The notes: generated by a model not told the origin, from the sequence alone. A DNA stretch of 36,144 bases from Alphaproteobacteria bacterium (GCA_029289325.1 JARFTV010000008.1:15480-51623); one strand, 5' to 3'; numbered from the stretch's first letter, positions 1 through 8,081 are shown. Translations and numbers: made by a program.

Positions 1-366
1 CGGCTGGCGCGAGGGCAGGGGCTGACGGTCCTGGGCGGCGCGACGGTCGGGGGCGACCCGGAGGAGCCGGGAACCGCCCCGATCGCGGCGATCCGGGCGA
101 TCTGGGGCGGGGAGCCCGTGGAAATGGCAGAGGTCATGGAAGCCTATGCCGTTCAGGCCATTGCCGTGGTCGAGGGTGCGGGGCTTGACCCGGCCTCAGT
201 CAACCCCGCCGGCGGCGGCCTTGCGCGGGGGCATCCGGTGGGAGCCTCCGGCGCGGTGCTTGCAGTGCGGCTCTTCCACGGGCTGCGCCGGGGCCAGGGC
301 CTCGCCGCCATCGCGGCGGCGGGGGGTCTCGGGACGGCGCTGCTGGTCGAAGCCTCAGGCGCGTGA
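1..366 (+). CDS. Thiolase-family protein, C-terminal part (5' end outside window)
   Basis: Reading frame 1 is open from the first base to a TGA at 364-366, giving about 121 residues of a thiolase C-terminal domain. Thiolases condense or cleave acyl-CoAs. The signature ARGHPVGASG (codons near 220-250) carries the conserved active-site His of the family. The second catalytic segment, normally a Cys followed by a glycine run near the C terminus (Cys378 in Zoogloea PhbA), reads AAIAAAGGLGTALLVE here, so the Cys position is Ala (codon 313-315). The nucleophilic Cys of the N-terminal half lies outside the window. The gene's last 12 bases overlap the 3' end of the convergent bioY. The family is clear. 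Substrate and activity are not, because of the missing Cys. Confidence 0.85.
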   Translation, partial: RLARGQGLTVLGGATVGGDPEEPGTAPIAAIRAIWGGEPVEMAEVMEAYAVQAIAVVEGAGLDPASVNPAGGGLARGHPVGASGAVLAVRLFHGLRRGQGLAAIAAAGGLGTALLVEASGA

Positions 367-897
367 CAGAAGCGAGGCAGGACGCATCCGCGCCAGGCTT
401 TGCGTGACCATCCCGGCCAGCACGGCCTTGAGGATATCGCCCGGCAGGAAGGCCATGCCCAGCAGCGCAGCCTCGGGCCAGGTCTTGCCCAGCATGATCG
501 CCATGCCACTGATCCCGAACAGATACAGCACCCCGATCCCGCCGATCACGGCGGCGGCGGTGGCGGCATAGCCCACGGGCAGCGTCGTCCGCTCGACCAG
601 CCAGCCGGTCACGAAGGCCGCGACGGGGAAGCCCACCAGATAGCCGACCGACGGCCCGGCAAAGACACCAAGCCCCCCGCGACCGCCCGACAAGAGCGGC
701 AGGCCAGCGGCAACGAGGGCGAGGAACAAGAGGACCGCCAGCGCCCCGCGCCGCGCGCCAAGGACCGTGCCGCACAGCATGATGCCCAGCGACTGCGCGG
801 TGATCGGCACCCCGGCCGCAAGGTCGATCTTGGGGATCAGGCCCAGGACCGCGATCAGCGCGGCGAAAAGGGCGATATGCGTAAGGCTGCGTTCCAT
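355..897 (-). CDS. bioY: BioY, substrate-binding (S) component of biotin ECF transporter
   Basis: 180-residue hydrophobic protein with about six membrane segments. It binds biotin in the membrane and works with BioM and BioN to import it. BioY-family features are the N-terminal IALFAALIAVLGLIP helix, the PITAQSLGIMLCG stretch, the GPSVGYLVGFPVAAF segment and the FLPGDILKAVLA motif near the C terminus. I chose the ATG at 897 because GGGAGACAG lies just upstream; a longer reading to 981 adds 28 charged, non-membrane residues. It is the last gene of a bioM-bioN-bioY run, 28 bp after bioN. Biotin import links functionally to the biotin-dependent PccA encoded further right. Confidence 0.93.
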   Translation of the reverse strand: MERSLTHIALFAALIAVLGLIPKIDLAAGVPITAQSLGIMLCGTVLGARRGALAVLLFLALVAAGLPLLSGGRGGLGVFAGPSVGYLVGFPVAAFVTGWLVERTTLPVGYAATAAAVIGGIGVLYLFGISGMAIMLGKTWPEAALLGMAFLPGDILKAVLAGMVTQSLARMRPASLLSRA

Positions 898-925
898 CTC
901 TGTCTCCCAAGGATCTGCGCGCCCT

Positions 926-1525
926 TTAACCAGCCCCGCCCCGCGCCCGCAAGGCCTCGGCCGCGCGGTCCGCGTCGTCAAGCGCGGCCAGCGTCGCCGG
1001 GACCAGCACCCGCCAGCGCGGACGCCGGGGCGACCGGGCGCGCCAGCTTTGCGCGATCTGGTCCATCCGCTCCAGCATCACCGGGATGAAGCGGATCACC
1101 AAGGCCATCGCCAGGGCCAGCCGGCGGGGTGAGAGGCCGAAAAACGCCAGCGGTCGGGCGATGCGCTGGACGACCTCGATCATGTCCGTAAGCCGCGTGG
1201 TCATGGTGACGAAATTCGCCAGTGCCACGGCGGTCAGCATCCGGGCAAGGATCGCGGCCCCTTCGGCCAAAGCCCCGGTCCAGAGATGCCACAGACCCAC
1301 GATGACCAGAAACGGCCAGAGCGGCCGAAGGAGCCGCGCCCCCGTAGCGGCAAAGCGGGCGCCCCCGGTCGCATAGAGCGCCGCCGTGACCAGGGCGGCC
1401 AGACCCAGGGCTTCGGGCCGGGCCATGAGGAACAGCGCCGTCGTCGCCAGCGCCAGCAGGCCGAGCTTCAGCCCTGCAGGCAGGCGATGCGCCCAGGTCT
1501 CAACCGGCGAGGTCAGCGTCAGCAT
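926..1525 (-). CDS. bioN: BioN, ECF transporter transmembrane (T) component
   Basis: 199-residue EcfT-family membrane protein that couples ATP hydrolysis by BioM to biotin movement through BioY. Membrane segments lie near residues 20-55, 66-85, 95-110 and 125-150. Two short Ala-Arg-Gly/Ser motifs typical of EcfT coupling helices are visible: ARS at 163-165 and ARG at 194-196, almost at the C terminus. The start MLTLTSP at 1525 overlaps the end of bioM by 26 bp; a longer frame to 1624 lies wholly inside bioM and is unlikely. Order and spacing indicate one transcript with bioM and bioY. Confidence 0.9.
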   Translation of the reverse strand: MLTLTSPVETWAHRLPAGLKLGLLALATTALFLMARPEALGLAALVTAALYATGGARFAATGARLLRPLWPFLVIVGLWHLWTGALAEGAAILARMLTAVALANFVTMTTRLTDMIEVVQRIARPLAFFGLSPRRLALAMALVIRFIPVMLERMDQIAQSWRARSPRRPRWRVLVPATLAALDDADRAAEALRARGGAG

Positions 1526-2234
1526 CCTGCGCTCCGATCCGGGCCATTTCGGCGGTGAAAGCGGGAAGCACCTGTGCAGGCGGGCCGTCCATGACGATCC
1601 GGCCCGCCTCCAGCCAGAGCACACGGTCGGCCCCCTCCAGCGCGGCGGGGTCGTGGGTGATCGTCACCAGCCGCTGCGGCAGGGCGGCAAGACGACGGCT
1701 CAGCCGGACCTGCGTCGGCAGGTCGAGACCAGCGAAGGGTTCGTCCAGCAGGATCGTCCGCGGCTCCATCAGCAGGACCGACAACAGGCAAAGATAATGC
1801 CGCTGCCCCTGGCTCAGGGTCGAGACCGGGGCCTCGGCCCAATGGCTCCGGCCTTCCCCCGCCAGACAGTCCCGGGCGCGGTCCAGCGCCTGCCGCTGGG
1901 TCAGGCCCTGCTGGACCAGACCGAAGGCAAGTTCCTCCTGAACCGTGGGGAACAGGATCTGGTGATCGGGGTTCTGAAAGAGGATCCCAAGGTTCCGCAG
2001 CGCGGCCTTGCGGTCCGCGAAAGGGTCCGCGCCTTCGACCGACACGCTGCCGCTGGCAGGGGCGACCAGCCCGGCGATGAGCCGCAAGAAGGTGGTCTTG
2101 CCCGAACCGTTGCGGCCAAGGATGCCGATCCGCTGCTCGGTCAGGGACAGGGTCAGCCGATCCAGCACGACGCGCCCGCCAAGGCGGACGGTGGCCTGGT
2201 CAAGCCAGATGCCCGTGGCTGAGGGAGAAAGCAT
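1500..2234 (-). CDS. bioM: BioM, ATP-binding component of biotin ECF transporter
   Basis: 244-residue ABC ATPase that powers biotin uptake with BioN and BioY. Visible motifs are Walker A GRNGSGKT (40-47), Q-loop Gln87, signature LSQGQ (140-144), Walker B ILLDEP (161-166) and switch His194. It resembles the CbiO/EcfA group. It is the first gene of the bioMNY unit. Its ATG at 2234 is preceded by AAAGG at loose spacing. I looked for a BioR-type operator (TTATNNATAA) between 2235 and 2351 and saw none. Confidence 0.92.
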   Translation of the reverse strand: MLSPSATGIWLDQATVRLGGRVVLDRLTLSLTEQRIGILGRNGSGKTTFLRLIAGLVAPASGSVSVEGADPFADRKAALRNLGILFQNPDHQILFPTVQEELAFGLVQQGLTQRQALDRARDCLAGEGRSHWAEAPVSTLSQGQRHYLCLLSVLLMEPRTILLDEPFAGLDLPTQVRLSRRLAALPQRLVTITHDPAALEGADRVLWLEAGRIVMDGPPAQVLPAFTAEMARIGAQDADADLAG

Positions 2235-2299
2235 CGGCGGCCTTTCGCGAGGGGACGCGCCCTTCTAGCTTCTGGCCGCCGTGCTGGAAAGCCTTGGTC

Positions 2300-2344
2300 G
2301 GCGCCCCCGGACCCGGCAAGGGAGTGACCGGGCCCGAGGGCGCC
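2300..2344 (-). repeat. 17-bp imperfect inverted repeat between lipoprotein remnant and bioM
   Basis: Arms 2300-2316 and 2328-2344 match at 15 of 17 positions around an 11-base loop. The structure starts 8 bp after the lipoprotein stop codon and ends 65 bp before the bioM start, so it could end the lipoprotein transcript. No T-tract follows on the minus strand, so it is not a textbook intrinsic terminator. Confidence 0.5.
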
Positions 2345-2351
2345 CGCGACC

Positions 2352-2607
2352 TCAGCAGGGCGCGATGAAGCGGCGCCCGTACTGGTCGCGGTAGTAACAA
2401 TCGCCGCGGGTCGGGGCAGGCCCGATCAGCTGCGAACCGACGATGCCGACGACGGCACCGATCGCCGCGCCCTTCTCCCGGTCCGCGTCCGAAGAGACAG
2501 CGGCACCGACGGCAGCACCGCCGACTGCACCCAGGGCGGCGCTCGGCCGGGGTGCAGGCGGCAAGCGCCAGGGGAAGGACGGGAAGTGCAAGAAGGAAAC
2601 GGGTCAT
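2352..2607 (-). pseudogene. Glycine-zipper lipoprotein gene with an apparent one-base frameshift
   Basis: Two adjacent frames together make one sensible small lipoprotein. From the ATG at 2607 (GGAG seven bases upstream) the first frame reads MTRFLLALPVLPLALAAC, a lipoprotein signal with lipobox LAAC and Cys18, then runs into an unrelated Cys/Arg-rich sequence. The neighbouring frame, down to the TGA at 2352, encodes a Gly/Ala-zipper segment (LGAVGGAAVGAAVSS, then GAAIGAVVGIVGSQLIG) and a tail ending RRFIAPC. Removing one C in the run at 2531-2541 would join signal and zipper directly after AERR. Either the gene is broken or the base call is wrong. Intact relatives are small outer-membrane lipoproteins of unknown role; the 72-aa gene at 20212 is a similar type. 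Confidence 0.65.
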
Positions 2608-2643
2608 TGGATTCTCCGCAAGTACTGGGTTTGCAGACCATAA

Positions 2644-2688
2644 CCCCAAACTGCGGCAAGAGGTTCCCCCCGCACCGGCAGTTTGCGG
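2644..2688. repeat. Inverted repeat upstream of the lipoprotein gene
   Basis: CCCCAAACTGC at 2644-2654 and GCAGTTTGCGG at 2678-2688 are inverted copies matching at 10 of 11 positions, separated by 23 bases. They lie 37-81 bp upstream of the lipoprotein ATG and just after the gabT terminator. This could be an operator or a leader hairpin; the sequence does not decide. Confidence 0.35.
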
Positions 2689-2723
2689 CTTTCCGCCGGT
2701 CGCGGCGGCGGGCCCTCGGCCCG

Positions 2724-2758
2724 TAAAAAGCAATACGGCCCGGAGTTTCTCCGGGCCG
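2724..2758 (-). terminator. Intrinsic terminator of the aminotransferase gene
   Basis: A perfect 10-bp stem (2736-2745 with 2749-2758, CGGCCCGGAG) closes a TTT loop. On the minus strand it is followed by a run of five T at 2725-2729. It begins 27 bp after the aminotransferase stop codon and is the clearest rho-independent terminator in the window. Confidence 0.88.
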
Positions 2759-2784
2759 CAGGGGTTCAGGTCTTGCCCAGAAGA

Positions 2785-4062
2785 TCAGCCCTGGCGGGCA
2801 GCGGCGACCGAGGCTTCCAGGATCTCCATCGCCTCGGCGAAATGGGCGTCGGGAATGGTGATCGGGGCCAGGAAGCGCACCACGTTGCCATAGACGCCGC
2901 AGGTCAGCAGGATCAGGCCGCGCTTCTGCGCCTCCATCCGGACCCGGTTGGTGAAGCCGGCGTCGGGCTCCTTGGTGGTGGCGTCGCCGAATTCCACCGC
3001 CACCATGAAGCCGGGGCCGCGGATGTCGATGATCTCGGGCGTGGTGGCGCGCATCGCCTCAAGCCGCTGCTTCAGGCGGCTGCCAAGCTCGTTCGCGCGG
3101 GCGCAGAGGTCCTCTTCCTCGATCACGTCAAGGACGGCATTGGCCGCGGCGATGCCCAAGGGGTTGCCGGCATAGGTGCCGCCAAGACCACCGGGATTCG
3201 CCGCATCCATCAGTTCCGCCTTGCCGGTGACAGCGGCCAGCGGAAGGCCCCCCGCCAGACCCTTGGCCATGGTGGTGATGTCGGCGGCAACGCCATGCAT
3301 CTGCATCGCGAAAAGGTTACCCGTCCGGGCAAAGCCAGTCTGCACCTCGTCGGCGATCATCACGATCCCATGCTTGTCGCACAGCGCGCGGATCGCCTTC
3401 ACCAGATCGGTCGGCGCCGGGTAGAACCCGCCCTCGCCCTGCACCGGCTCGAAGATGATCGCGGCGACGCGGGCCGGGTCGAGGTCGGCCTTGAACAGCT
3501 TCTCGATCCCCGCCATCGCGTCCTTGGTCGAGATGCCATGCGGCTCCATCGGGAAGGGGACGTGGAAGACGTCGGGCATCATCGCGCCAAACCCTTTCTT
3601 GTAGGGCTCGACCTTGCCGGTCAGCGACATGCCCATGAAGGTCCGGCCATGAAAGCCGCCGCCGAAGGCGATGACGGCGTTGCGGCCAGTGGCGATGCGG
3701 GCAATCTTGATCGCGTTCTCGCAGGCCTCGGCGCCGGTGGTGACGAAGATCGTCTTCTTCTTGAAATCGCCCGGCACCTTGTCGTTCAGGCGTTCGGCCA
3801 GACGGATGTAGTTCTCATAGGGCATGACCTGGTGGCAGGTATGCGTGAACTTCGACATCTGGTTCGCCACCGCCGCCATGACCTTCGGATGGCAATGCCC
3901 GGTGTTCACCACCGCGATCCCGGCCGCAAAGTCGATATAACGGTTGCCCTCGATATCCCAGATTTCGCTGTTCAGCGCCCGATCCGCGTAGATCTGGGTC
4001 ATCATCCCCACCCCGCGCGAGATGGCATCGTCGCGGCGCTTGGCAACTTCGGCGTTCAACAT
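2785..4062 (-). CDS. gabT: 4-aminobutyrate aminotransferase (class III, PLP-dependent)
   Basis: 425-residue fold-type I aminotransferase, the usual GabT length. It likely moves the amino group of 4-aminobutyrate to 2-oxoglutarate, giving succinate semialdehyde and glutamate. Visible motifs are TTGAEACENAIKIAR (108-122), GGGFHGRT (134-141), FEPVQGEGG (204-212), the cofactor-binding Asp238 in ADEVQTGF, and the Schiff-base Lys267 in TMAKGLAGG. The ATG at 4062 follows GGGAGCACGACC; upstream codons to 4251 are not aminotransferase-like. No gabD is adjacent, so the substrate rests on similarity alone; a related omega-amino acid aminotransferase is the alternative. A perfect palindrome lies 50 bp upstream, and a strong terminator follows. 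Confidence 0.85.
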   Translation of the reverse strand: MLNAEVAKRRDDAISRGVGMMTQIYADRALNSEIWDIEGNRYIDFAAGIAVVNTGHCHPKVMAAVANQMSKFTHTCHQVMPYENYIRLAERLNDKVPGDFKKKTIFVTTGAEACENAIKIARIATGRNAVIAFGGGFHGRTFMGMSLTGKVEPYKKGFGAMMPDVFHVPFPMEPHGISTKDAMAGIEKLFKADLDPARVAAIIFEPVQGEGGFYPAPTDLVKAIRALCDKHGIVMIADEVQTGFARTGNLFAMQMHGVAADITTMAKGLAGGLPLAAVTGKAELMDAANPGGLGGTYAGNPLGIAAANAVLDVIEEEDLCARANELGSRLKQRLEAMRATTPEIIDIRGPGFMVAVEFGDATTKEPDAGFTNRVRMEAQKRGLILLTCGVYGNVVRFLAPITIPDAHFAEAMEILEASVAAARQG

Positions 4063-4112
4063 GGTCGTGCTCCCTGTGCAGCCCCGGGCCACGGAGCTGT
4101 GCGTTCGCTCCA

Positions 4113-4122
4113 TTTGATCAAA
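4113..4122. promoter_or_regulatory. Palindrome TTTGATCAAA upstream of gabT
   Basis: A perfect 10-bp palindrome lies 51-60 bp upstream of the gabT start, in the 154-bp gap shared with divergent dprA. The position suits an operator. It is not an Fnr site, since TTGAT and ATCAA would need four bases between them. The cognate regulator is unknown and is not encoded next door. Confidence 0.3.
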
Positions 4123-4216
4123 CAATCCGCTCGTATTCAATCCTGATCGAGCCGATTCAGCATTCGTTAACCCTGCCCGGTGCAGTCTGCGAATCGCGAA
4201 CGAGGCGAGGTGCCGG

Positions 4217-5368
4217 ATGGACGGGCAGATTTCCAACCCCACACACCCCATACCCCCCAGGACGGAGGATGACCGTCTCGCCGGGCTTCGCCTCGTTCGC
4301 TCCCGCCGGGTGGGGGCGGTGACCTGGCATCGGCTGGTGGGCGAACATGGCTCGTCCGAGGCGGCGCTGGCGGCGCTGCCGGCTGTGGCCCGCGCCGCCG
4401 GGGTCGAGGATTATGAGGTCTGTCCGCCTGGCGTCGTCCAGGCCGAGGTGAAGGCCGGTCGCGCGCTGGGGGCCCGGCTTCTGGTCCATGGCGAACCCGA
4501 CTATCCCGCTGCCCTTGCCGGGCTGGCCGACGCGCCGCCGGTCCTCTGGGCCTTGGGCGATCTTGCGCTCCTGAACCGTGCGGCGGTCGGGATGGTGGGC
4601 GCGCGCAACGCCTCCTCTTTGGGCCTGCGGATGGCGCGGCGGTTGGGGCAGGGGCTGTCCGAGGGCGGCTTCACCGTGGTCTCGGGCCTTGCCCGCGGCA
4701 TCGATGCCGCCGCCCATGACGCCGCCCTTCCGAACGAGGGGCGCACCATCGCCGTCATGGCGGGCGGGATCGACGTGATCTACCCGCCGGAAAATGCCGA
4801 TCTGGCGCGACGGGTCGCCGAACTCGGCTGTCGCATCAGTGAGCATCCGCCCGGCCTTGAACCGCAGGCGCGCCACTTTCCGCTGCGCAACCGCATTGTC
4901 GCCGGGCTCTCCCGCGCCGTGGTCGTGGTCGAGGCGGCGGCGAAATCCGGCAGTCTGATCACCGCCAAGGCCGCGCTTGATTATGGGCGCGAGGTGATGG
5001 CCGTGCCCGGCCACCCCTTCGACGCCCGCGCCTCGGGCTGTAACATGCTGATCCGCGACGGCGCGCTTCTGGTCCGCGGCCCCGCCGACGTGGCCGAGGC
5101 GCTGGGCGCCTCGATCCGCGAGCCCGAGCTGCGATTGCCGTCCCATCCTCCGCTGCCCGGCCCCGCCGCCGCGCAACGTCCGTTAAAGGATGTGGCGCTC
5201 CTTCATTCGATGATCCTCTCCCGCCTTGGCCCCAGCCCGCTGGCCGAGGATCAGCTGGTCCGCGACCTCAACATCACCCCCGCCCAGATCGCGCCCGAGC
5301 TTCTGACGCTCGAGCTTGACGGTCGCATCGCACGCCAGCCGGGCGGCCTTCTGTCCCGGCTCGACTGA
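4217..5368 (+). CDS. dprA: DprA, DNA-processing protein / RecA loader
   Basis: 383-residue DprA/Smf protein, which binds incoming single-stranded DNA and loads RecA in natural transformation. The Rossmann-like core shows SGLARGIDAAAH (156-167), HFPLRNRIVAGLS (220-232) and EAAAKSGSLITA (239-250), all typical of the family. Residues from about 320 to the end form a C-terminal winged-helix region, as in many alphaproteobacterial homologues. The start at 4217 is preceded by GAGGCGAGG. It is divergent from gabT and followed after 109 bp by topA, a frequent dprA-topA pairing. Presence of dprA alone does not prove competence. Confidence 0.95.
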   Translation: MDGQISNPTHPIPPRTEDDRLAGLRLVRSRRVGAVTWHRLVGEHGSSEAALAALPAVARAAGVEDYEVCPPGVVQAEVKAGRALGARLLVHGEPDYPAALAGLADAPPVLWALGDLALLNRAAVGMVGARNASSLGLRMARRLGQGLSEGGFTVVSGLARGIDAAAHDAALPNEGRTIAVMAGGIDVIYPPENADLARRVAELGCRISEHPPGLEPQARHFPLRNRIVAGLSRAVVVVEAAAKSGSLITAKAALDYGREVMAVPGHPFDARASGCNMLIRDGALLVRGPADVAEALGASIREPELRLPSHPPLPGPAAAQRPLKDVALLHSMILSRLGPSPLAEDQLVRDLNITPAQIAPELLTLELDGRIARQPGGLLSRLD

Positions 5369-5409
5369 CCCCGCCATTGGCCTTCACGGTGACGCCGCCA
5401 GCCCCACGG

Positions 5410-5439
5410 TTGACATTGCGACCGCTTCCCCCACATGTT
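5410..5439 (+). promoter_or_regulatory. Candidate topA promoter
   Basis: A consensus -35 TTGACA (5410-5415) is followed after 18 bases by CATGTT (5434-5439), a weak -10. It lies 39 bp upstream of the topA ATG, in the gap after dprA. Alphaproteobacterial promoters often keep a strong TTGAC and a loose -10. Confidence 0.45.
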
Positions 5440-5477
5440 GCCGCGCCATTCGCGGGCCGGGAGCTTTCGGGAAAATC

Positions 5478-8081
5478 ATGCCAGTCGTCGTCGTCGAATC
5501 CCCCGCCAAGGCCAAGACAATCAACAAGTATCTTGGCTCCGACTTCACCGTTCTGGCCTCCTACGGCCATGTCCGCGACCTGCCCGCCAAGGACGGTTCG
5601 GTCGACCCCGAACACGGGTTCGAGATGCTTTGGGAGGTGGCGCCCGAGTCGAAAAAGCATGTCCGCGCCATCGCCGAGGCGCTGAAATCCGACGATACCC
5701 TGATCCTCGCCACCGACCCTGATCGTGAGGGCGAGGCGATCTCGTGGCACCTGAAGGAAGCCCTGCAAAGCAGTCTGAAGAAGGGGAAGAAGGTCGCCCG
5801 CGTCACCTTCAACGCCATCACCAAGGAGGCTGTGACCAAGGCGATGAAAGAGCCGCGCGAGGTCGACCAGGCCCTCGTCGAAGCCTATCTCGCCCGCCGC
5901 GCGCTGGACTACCTCGTGGGCTTCACCCTCTCGCCGGTCCTGTGGCGCAAGCTTCCGGGGGCCCGTTCGGCCGGGCGGGTGCAATCGGTCTGCCTGCGCC
6001 TGATCGTCGAACGCGAAATGGAGATCGAGGCCTTCAAGGCCCAGGAATACTGGACTGTGAAAGCTGTCTTCCGCACGCCCCGTGGCCAGGAATTCGAGGC
6101 GAATCTTGTCGCCCTCGGCGGCAAGAAGCTGCAGAAATTCGACATTCCGACAGCCACGGCGGCGGATCTCGCGGCGTCTGCTTGCACTTCTCGAACGTTC
6201 TCGGTCGCGGCGGTGGAATCGAAACCCGCCACTCGCAACCCCTGGCCGCCCTTCATGACCTCGACCCTCCAGCAGGAGGCGAGCCGCAAGTACGGAATGG
6301 GCGCCAAGCAATGCATGAACGCCGCGCAGCGCCTGTATGAGGCGGGCTACATCACCTACATGCGGACCGACGGCATCGACATGGCCCCCGAGGCCGTGAT
6401 GGCCGCCCGCGACGAGATCAAGCGCCGTTTCGGGGGCGATTATGTCCCGGACAGCCCGCGCATGTACAAGAACAAGGCCAAGAATGCCCAGGAAGCCCAT
6501 GAATGTATCCGGCCGACCGACATGGCCCTCGGGCCAGAGAAGATCAGGGTCGAGGATGACCAGCGCAAGCTGTACGACCTGATCTGGAAGCGGACGATCG
6601 CCAGCCAGATGGCGGCGGCCCGGATGGAGCGGACGGCCGTCGACATCGTCTCGCCCGATGGGCAGGTCGCGTTCCGTGCGAATGGCCAGGTGGTGCTGTT
6701 CGAGGGCTATCTCAAGGTCTACGACCAGGGCCGCGACGACCGGCAGGAGGGCGACGAGGACGAAGACGGCCGTCTGCCGCAGGTGATGCAGGGCGAGAAG
6801 CTGGACAAGGGCGCGATCACGCCGGACCAGCATTTCACCCAACCCCCGCCGCGCTATACCGAGGCGACGCTGGTGAAGCGGATGGAAGAGCTGGGGATCG
6901 GCCGGCCGTCGACCTATGCCTCGATCCTGACCACGATCGTCGACCGGGAATATGTGCGGAAGGACAAGAACCGGCTTTTCCCCGAGGACAAGGGGCGGCT
7001 GGTGACGGCCTTTCTCGCGAACTTCTTCAAGCGGTATGTGGAGTATGATTTCACCGCCGACCTCGAGGCGGAGCTTGACGATGTCTCGGCCGGGGACCGC
7101 GACTACAAGGACGTGCTGGCCCGGTTCTGGCGGGATTTCAGTGCGGCGATTGCCGAGACGGCCGACCTGCGGATCGGCGAGGTGCTGGACAAGCTGGACG
7201 ACTTCCTCGCGCCGCATCTTTACCCGCCGCGCGCGGATGGTGGCGATCCGCGGGTCTGCCCGACCTGCGGAACCGGGCGGCTGCATCTGAAGACGGCACG
7301 GTCCGGCGGGGCCTTCATCGGCTGCGGAAACTATCCGGAGTGCCGGTATACCCGGCCGCTGGCGGGGGATGCGGAGAGCGTCGCCTCGGACGGGCGGGTG
7401 CTGGGGCAGGATGAGAACGGGGTGGAGATCTCCCTGCGGGCGGGCCGGTTCGGGCCCTATGTTCAGCGGGGAGAGGCGAGCGAGGCCAATCCGAAGCCGG
7501 ACCGCGCGAGCCTGCCGAAGGGCTGGACGCCGGACGGGCTGACGCTGGAGCGGGCCTTGCAACTGCTGTCGCTGCCGCGCGAGGTGGGGATGCATCCCGA
7601 GGACGGGGTCCTGGTCGAGGCGGGGATCGGGCGGTTCGGGCCCTATGTGAAGCATGGCTCGGTCTATGCGAACCTGCCGGAGGTGGAGGAGGTGTTCTCC
7701 ATCGGGATGAACCGGGCGGTCGAGGTGTTGGCCCAGAAGGCCAGCCGGGGCCGGGGACGGGGGGCGGCGGCGGAGCCGCTGCGGGTTCTGGGGGCGCATC
7801 CCGATGGGGGTGAGGTCCAGGTCATGCCGGGGAAATACGGCCCCTATGTGAAGTGGGAGAAGGTCAACGCGACCCTGCCGAAGGGGGTGGAGCCGGAGGC
7901 GGTCACCCTGGAGGAGGCGCTGGTCCTGATCGCCGAGAAGGCGGGGAAGTCGGGCGGCAAGAAGAAGGCCGCGCCGAAGAAGGCGGCGGCCAAGCCCGTG
8001 GCGAAGAAGGCCGCGGCGGGGGAGAAGAAAGCCCCGGCGAAGAAGGCGGCCCCGAAGAAGAAGGCGGCCCCGAAGGAGTGA
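5478..8081 (+). CDS. topA: DNA topoisomerase I (type IA)
   Basis: 867-residue enzyme that relaxes negative supercoils by transient single-strand breaks. The N-terminal TOPRIM domain has Glu7 in VVVESPAKAKTI and the metal-binding DPDREGE (80-86). The catalytic tyrosine is Tyr294 in YITYMRTDG, matching Tyr319 of E. coli. A Cys4 zinc-type motif starts at CPTCG (Cys594, Cys597), and further zinc-ribbon-like repeats with RFGPYV motifs follow to about residue 800. The last 44 residues (824-867) hold 17 Lys in histone-H1-like Ala-Lys-Pro repeats. The start is MPVVVVESPAKAK at 5478; the frame extends 54 codons further upstream without family similarity. Two hairpins follow the stop codon. Confidence 0.97.
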   Translation: MPVVVVESPAKAKTINKYLGSDFTVLASYGHVRDLPAKDGSVDPEHGFEMLWEVAPESKKHVRAIAEALKSDDTLILATDPDREGEAISWHLKEALQSSLKKGKKVARVTFNAITKEAVTKAMKEPREVDQALVEAYLARRALDYLVGFTLSPVLWRKLPGARSAGRVQSVCLRLIVEREMEIEAFKAQEYWTVKAVFRTPRGQEFEANLVALGGKKLQKFDIPTATAADLAASACTSRTFSVAAVESKPATRNPWPPFMTSTLQQEASRKYGMGAKQCMNAAQRLYEAGYITYMRTDGIDMAPEAVMAARDEIKRRFGGDYVPDSPRMYKNKAKNAQEAHECIRPTDMALGPEKIRVEDDQRKLYDLIWKRTIASQMAAARMERTAVDIVSPDGQVAFRANGQVVLFEGYLKVYDQGRDDRQEGDEDEDGRLPQVMQGEKLDKGAITPDQHFTQPPPRYTEATLVKRMEELGIGRPSTYASILTTIVDREYVRKDKNRLFPEDKGRLVTAFLANFFKRYVEYDFTADLEAELDDVSAGDRDYKDVLARFWRDFSAAIAETADLRIGEVLDKLDDFLAPHLYPPRADGGDPRVCPTCGTGRLHLKTARSGGAFIGCGNYPECRYTRPLAGDAESVASDGRVLGQDENGVEISLRAGRFGPYVQRGEASEANPKPDRASLPKGWTPDGLTLERALQLLSLPREVGMHPEDGVLVEAGIGRFGPYVKHGSVYANLPEVEEVFSIGMNRAVEVLAQKASRGRGRGAAAEPLRVLGAHPDGGEVQVMPGKYGPYVKWEKVNATLPKGVEPEAVTLEEALVLIAEKAGKSGGKKKAAPKKAAAKPVAKKAAAGEKKAPAKKAAPKKKAAPKE

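Noticed and set aside
2235-2351. BioR operator upstream of bioM
   Set aside because: No TTATNNATAA-type sequence seen.
2683-4146. Long plus-strand frame opposite gabT
   Set aside because: Same effect of high GC; the aminotransferase on the other strand has full catalytic motifs.
5274-7799. Very long minus-strand open frame opposite topA
   Set aside because: Its translation is Arg/Leu/His/Gly-rich without domains, and it mirrors topA codons; long antisense frames are usual at this GC content.
7956-8078. Tandem repeat locus
   Set aside because: The repetitive GCC/AAG pattern is explained by the Ala-Lys-rich C-terminal tail of TopA.
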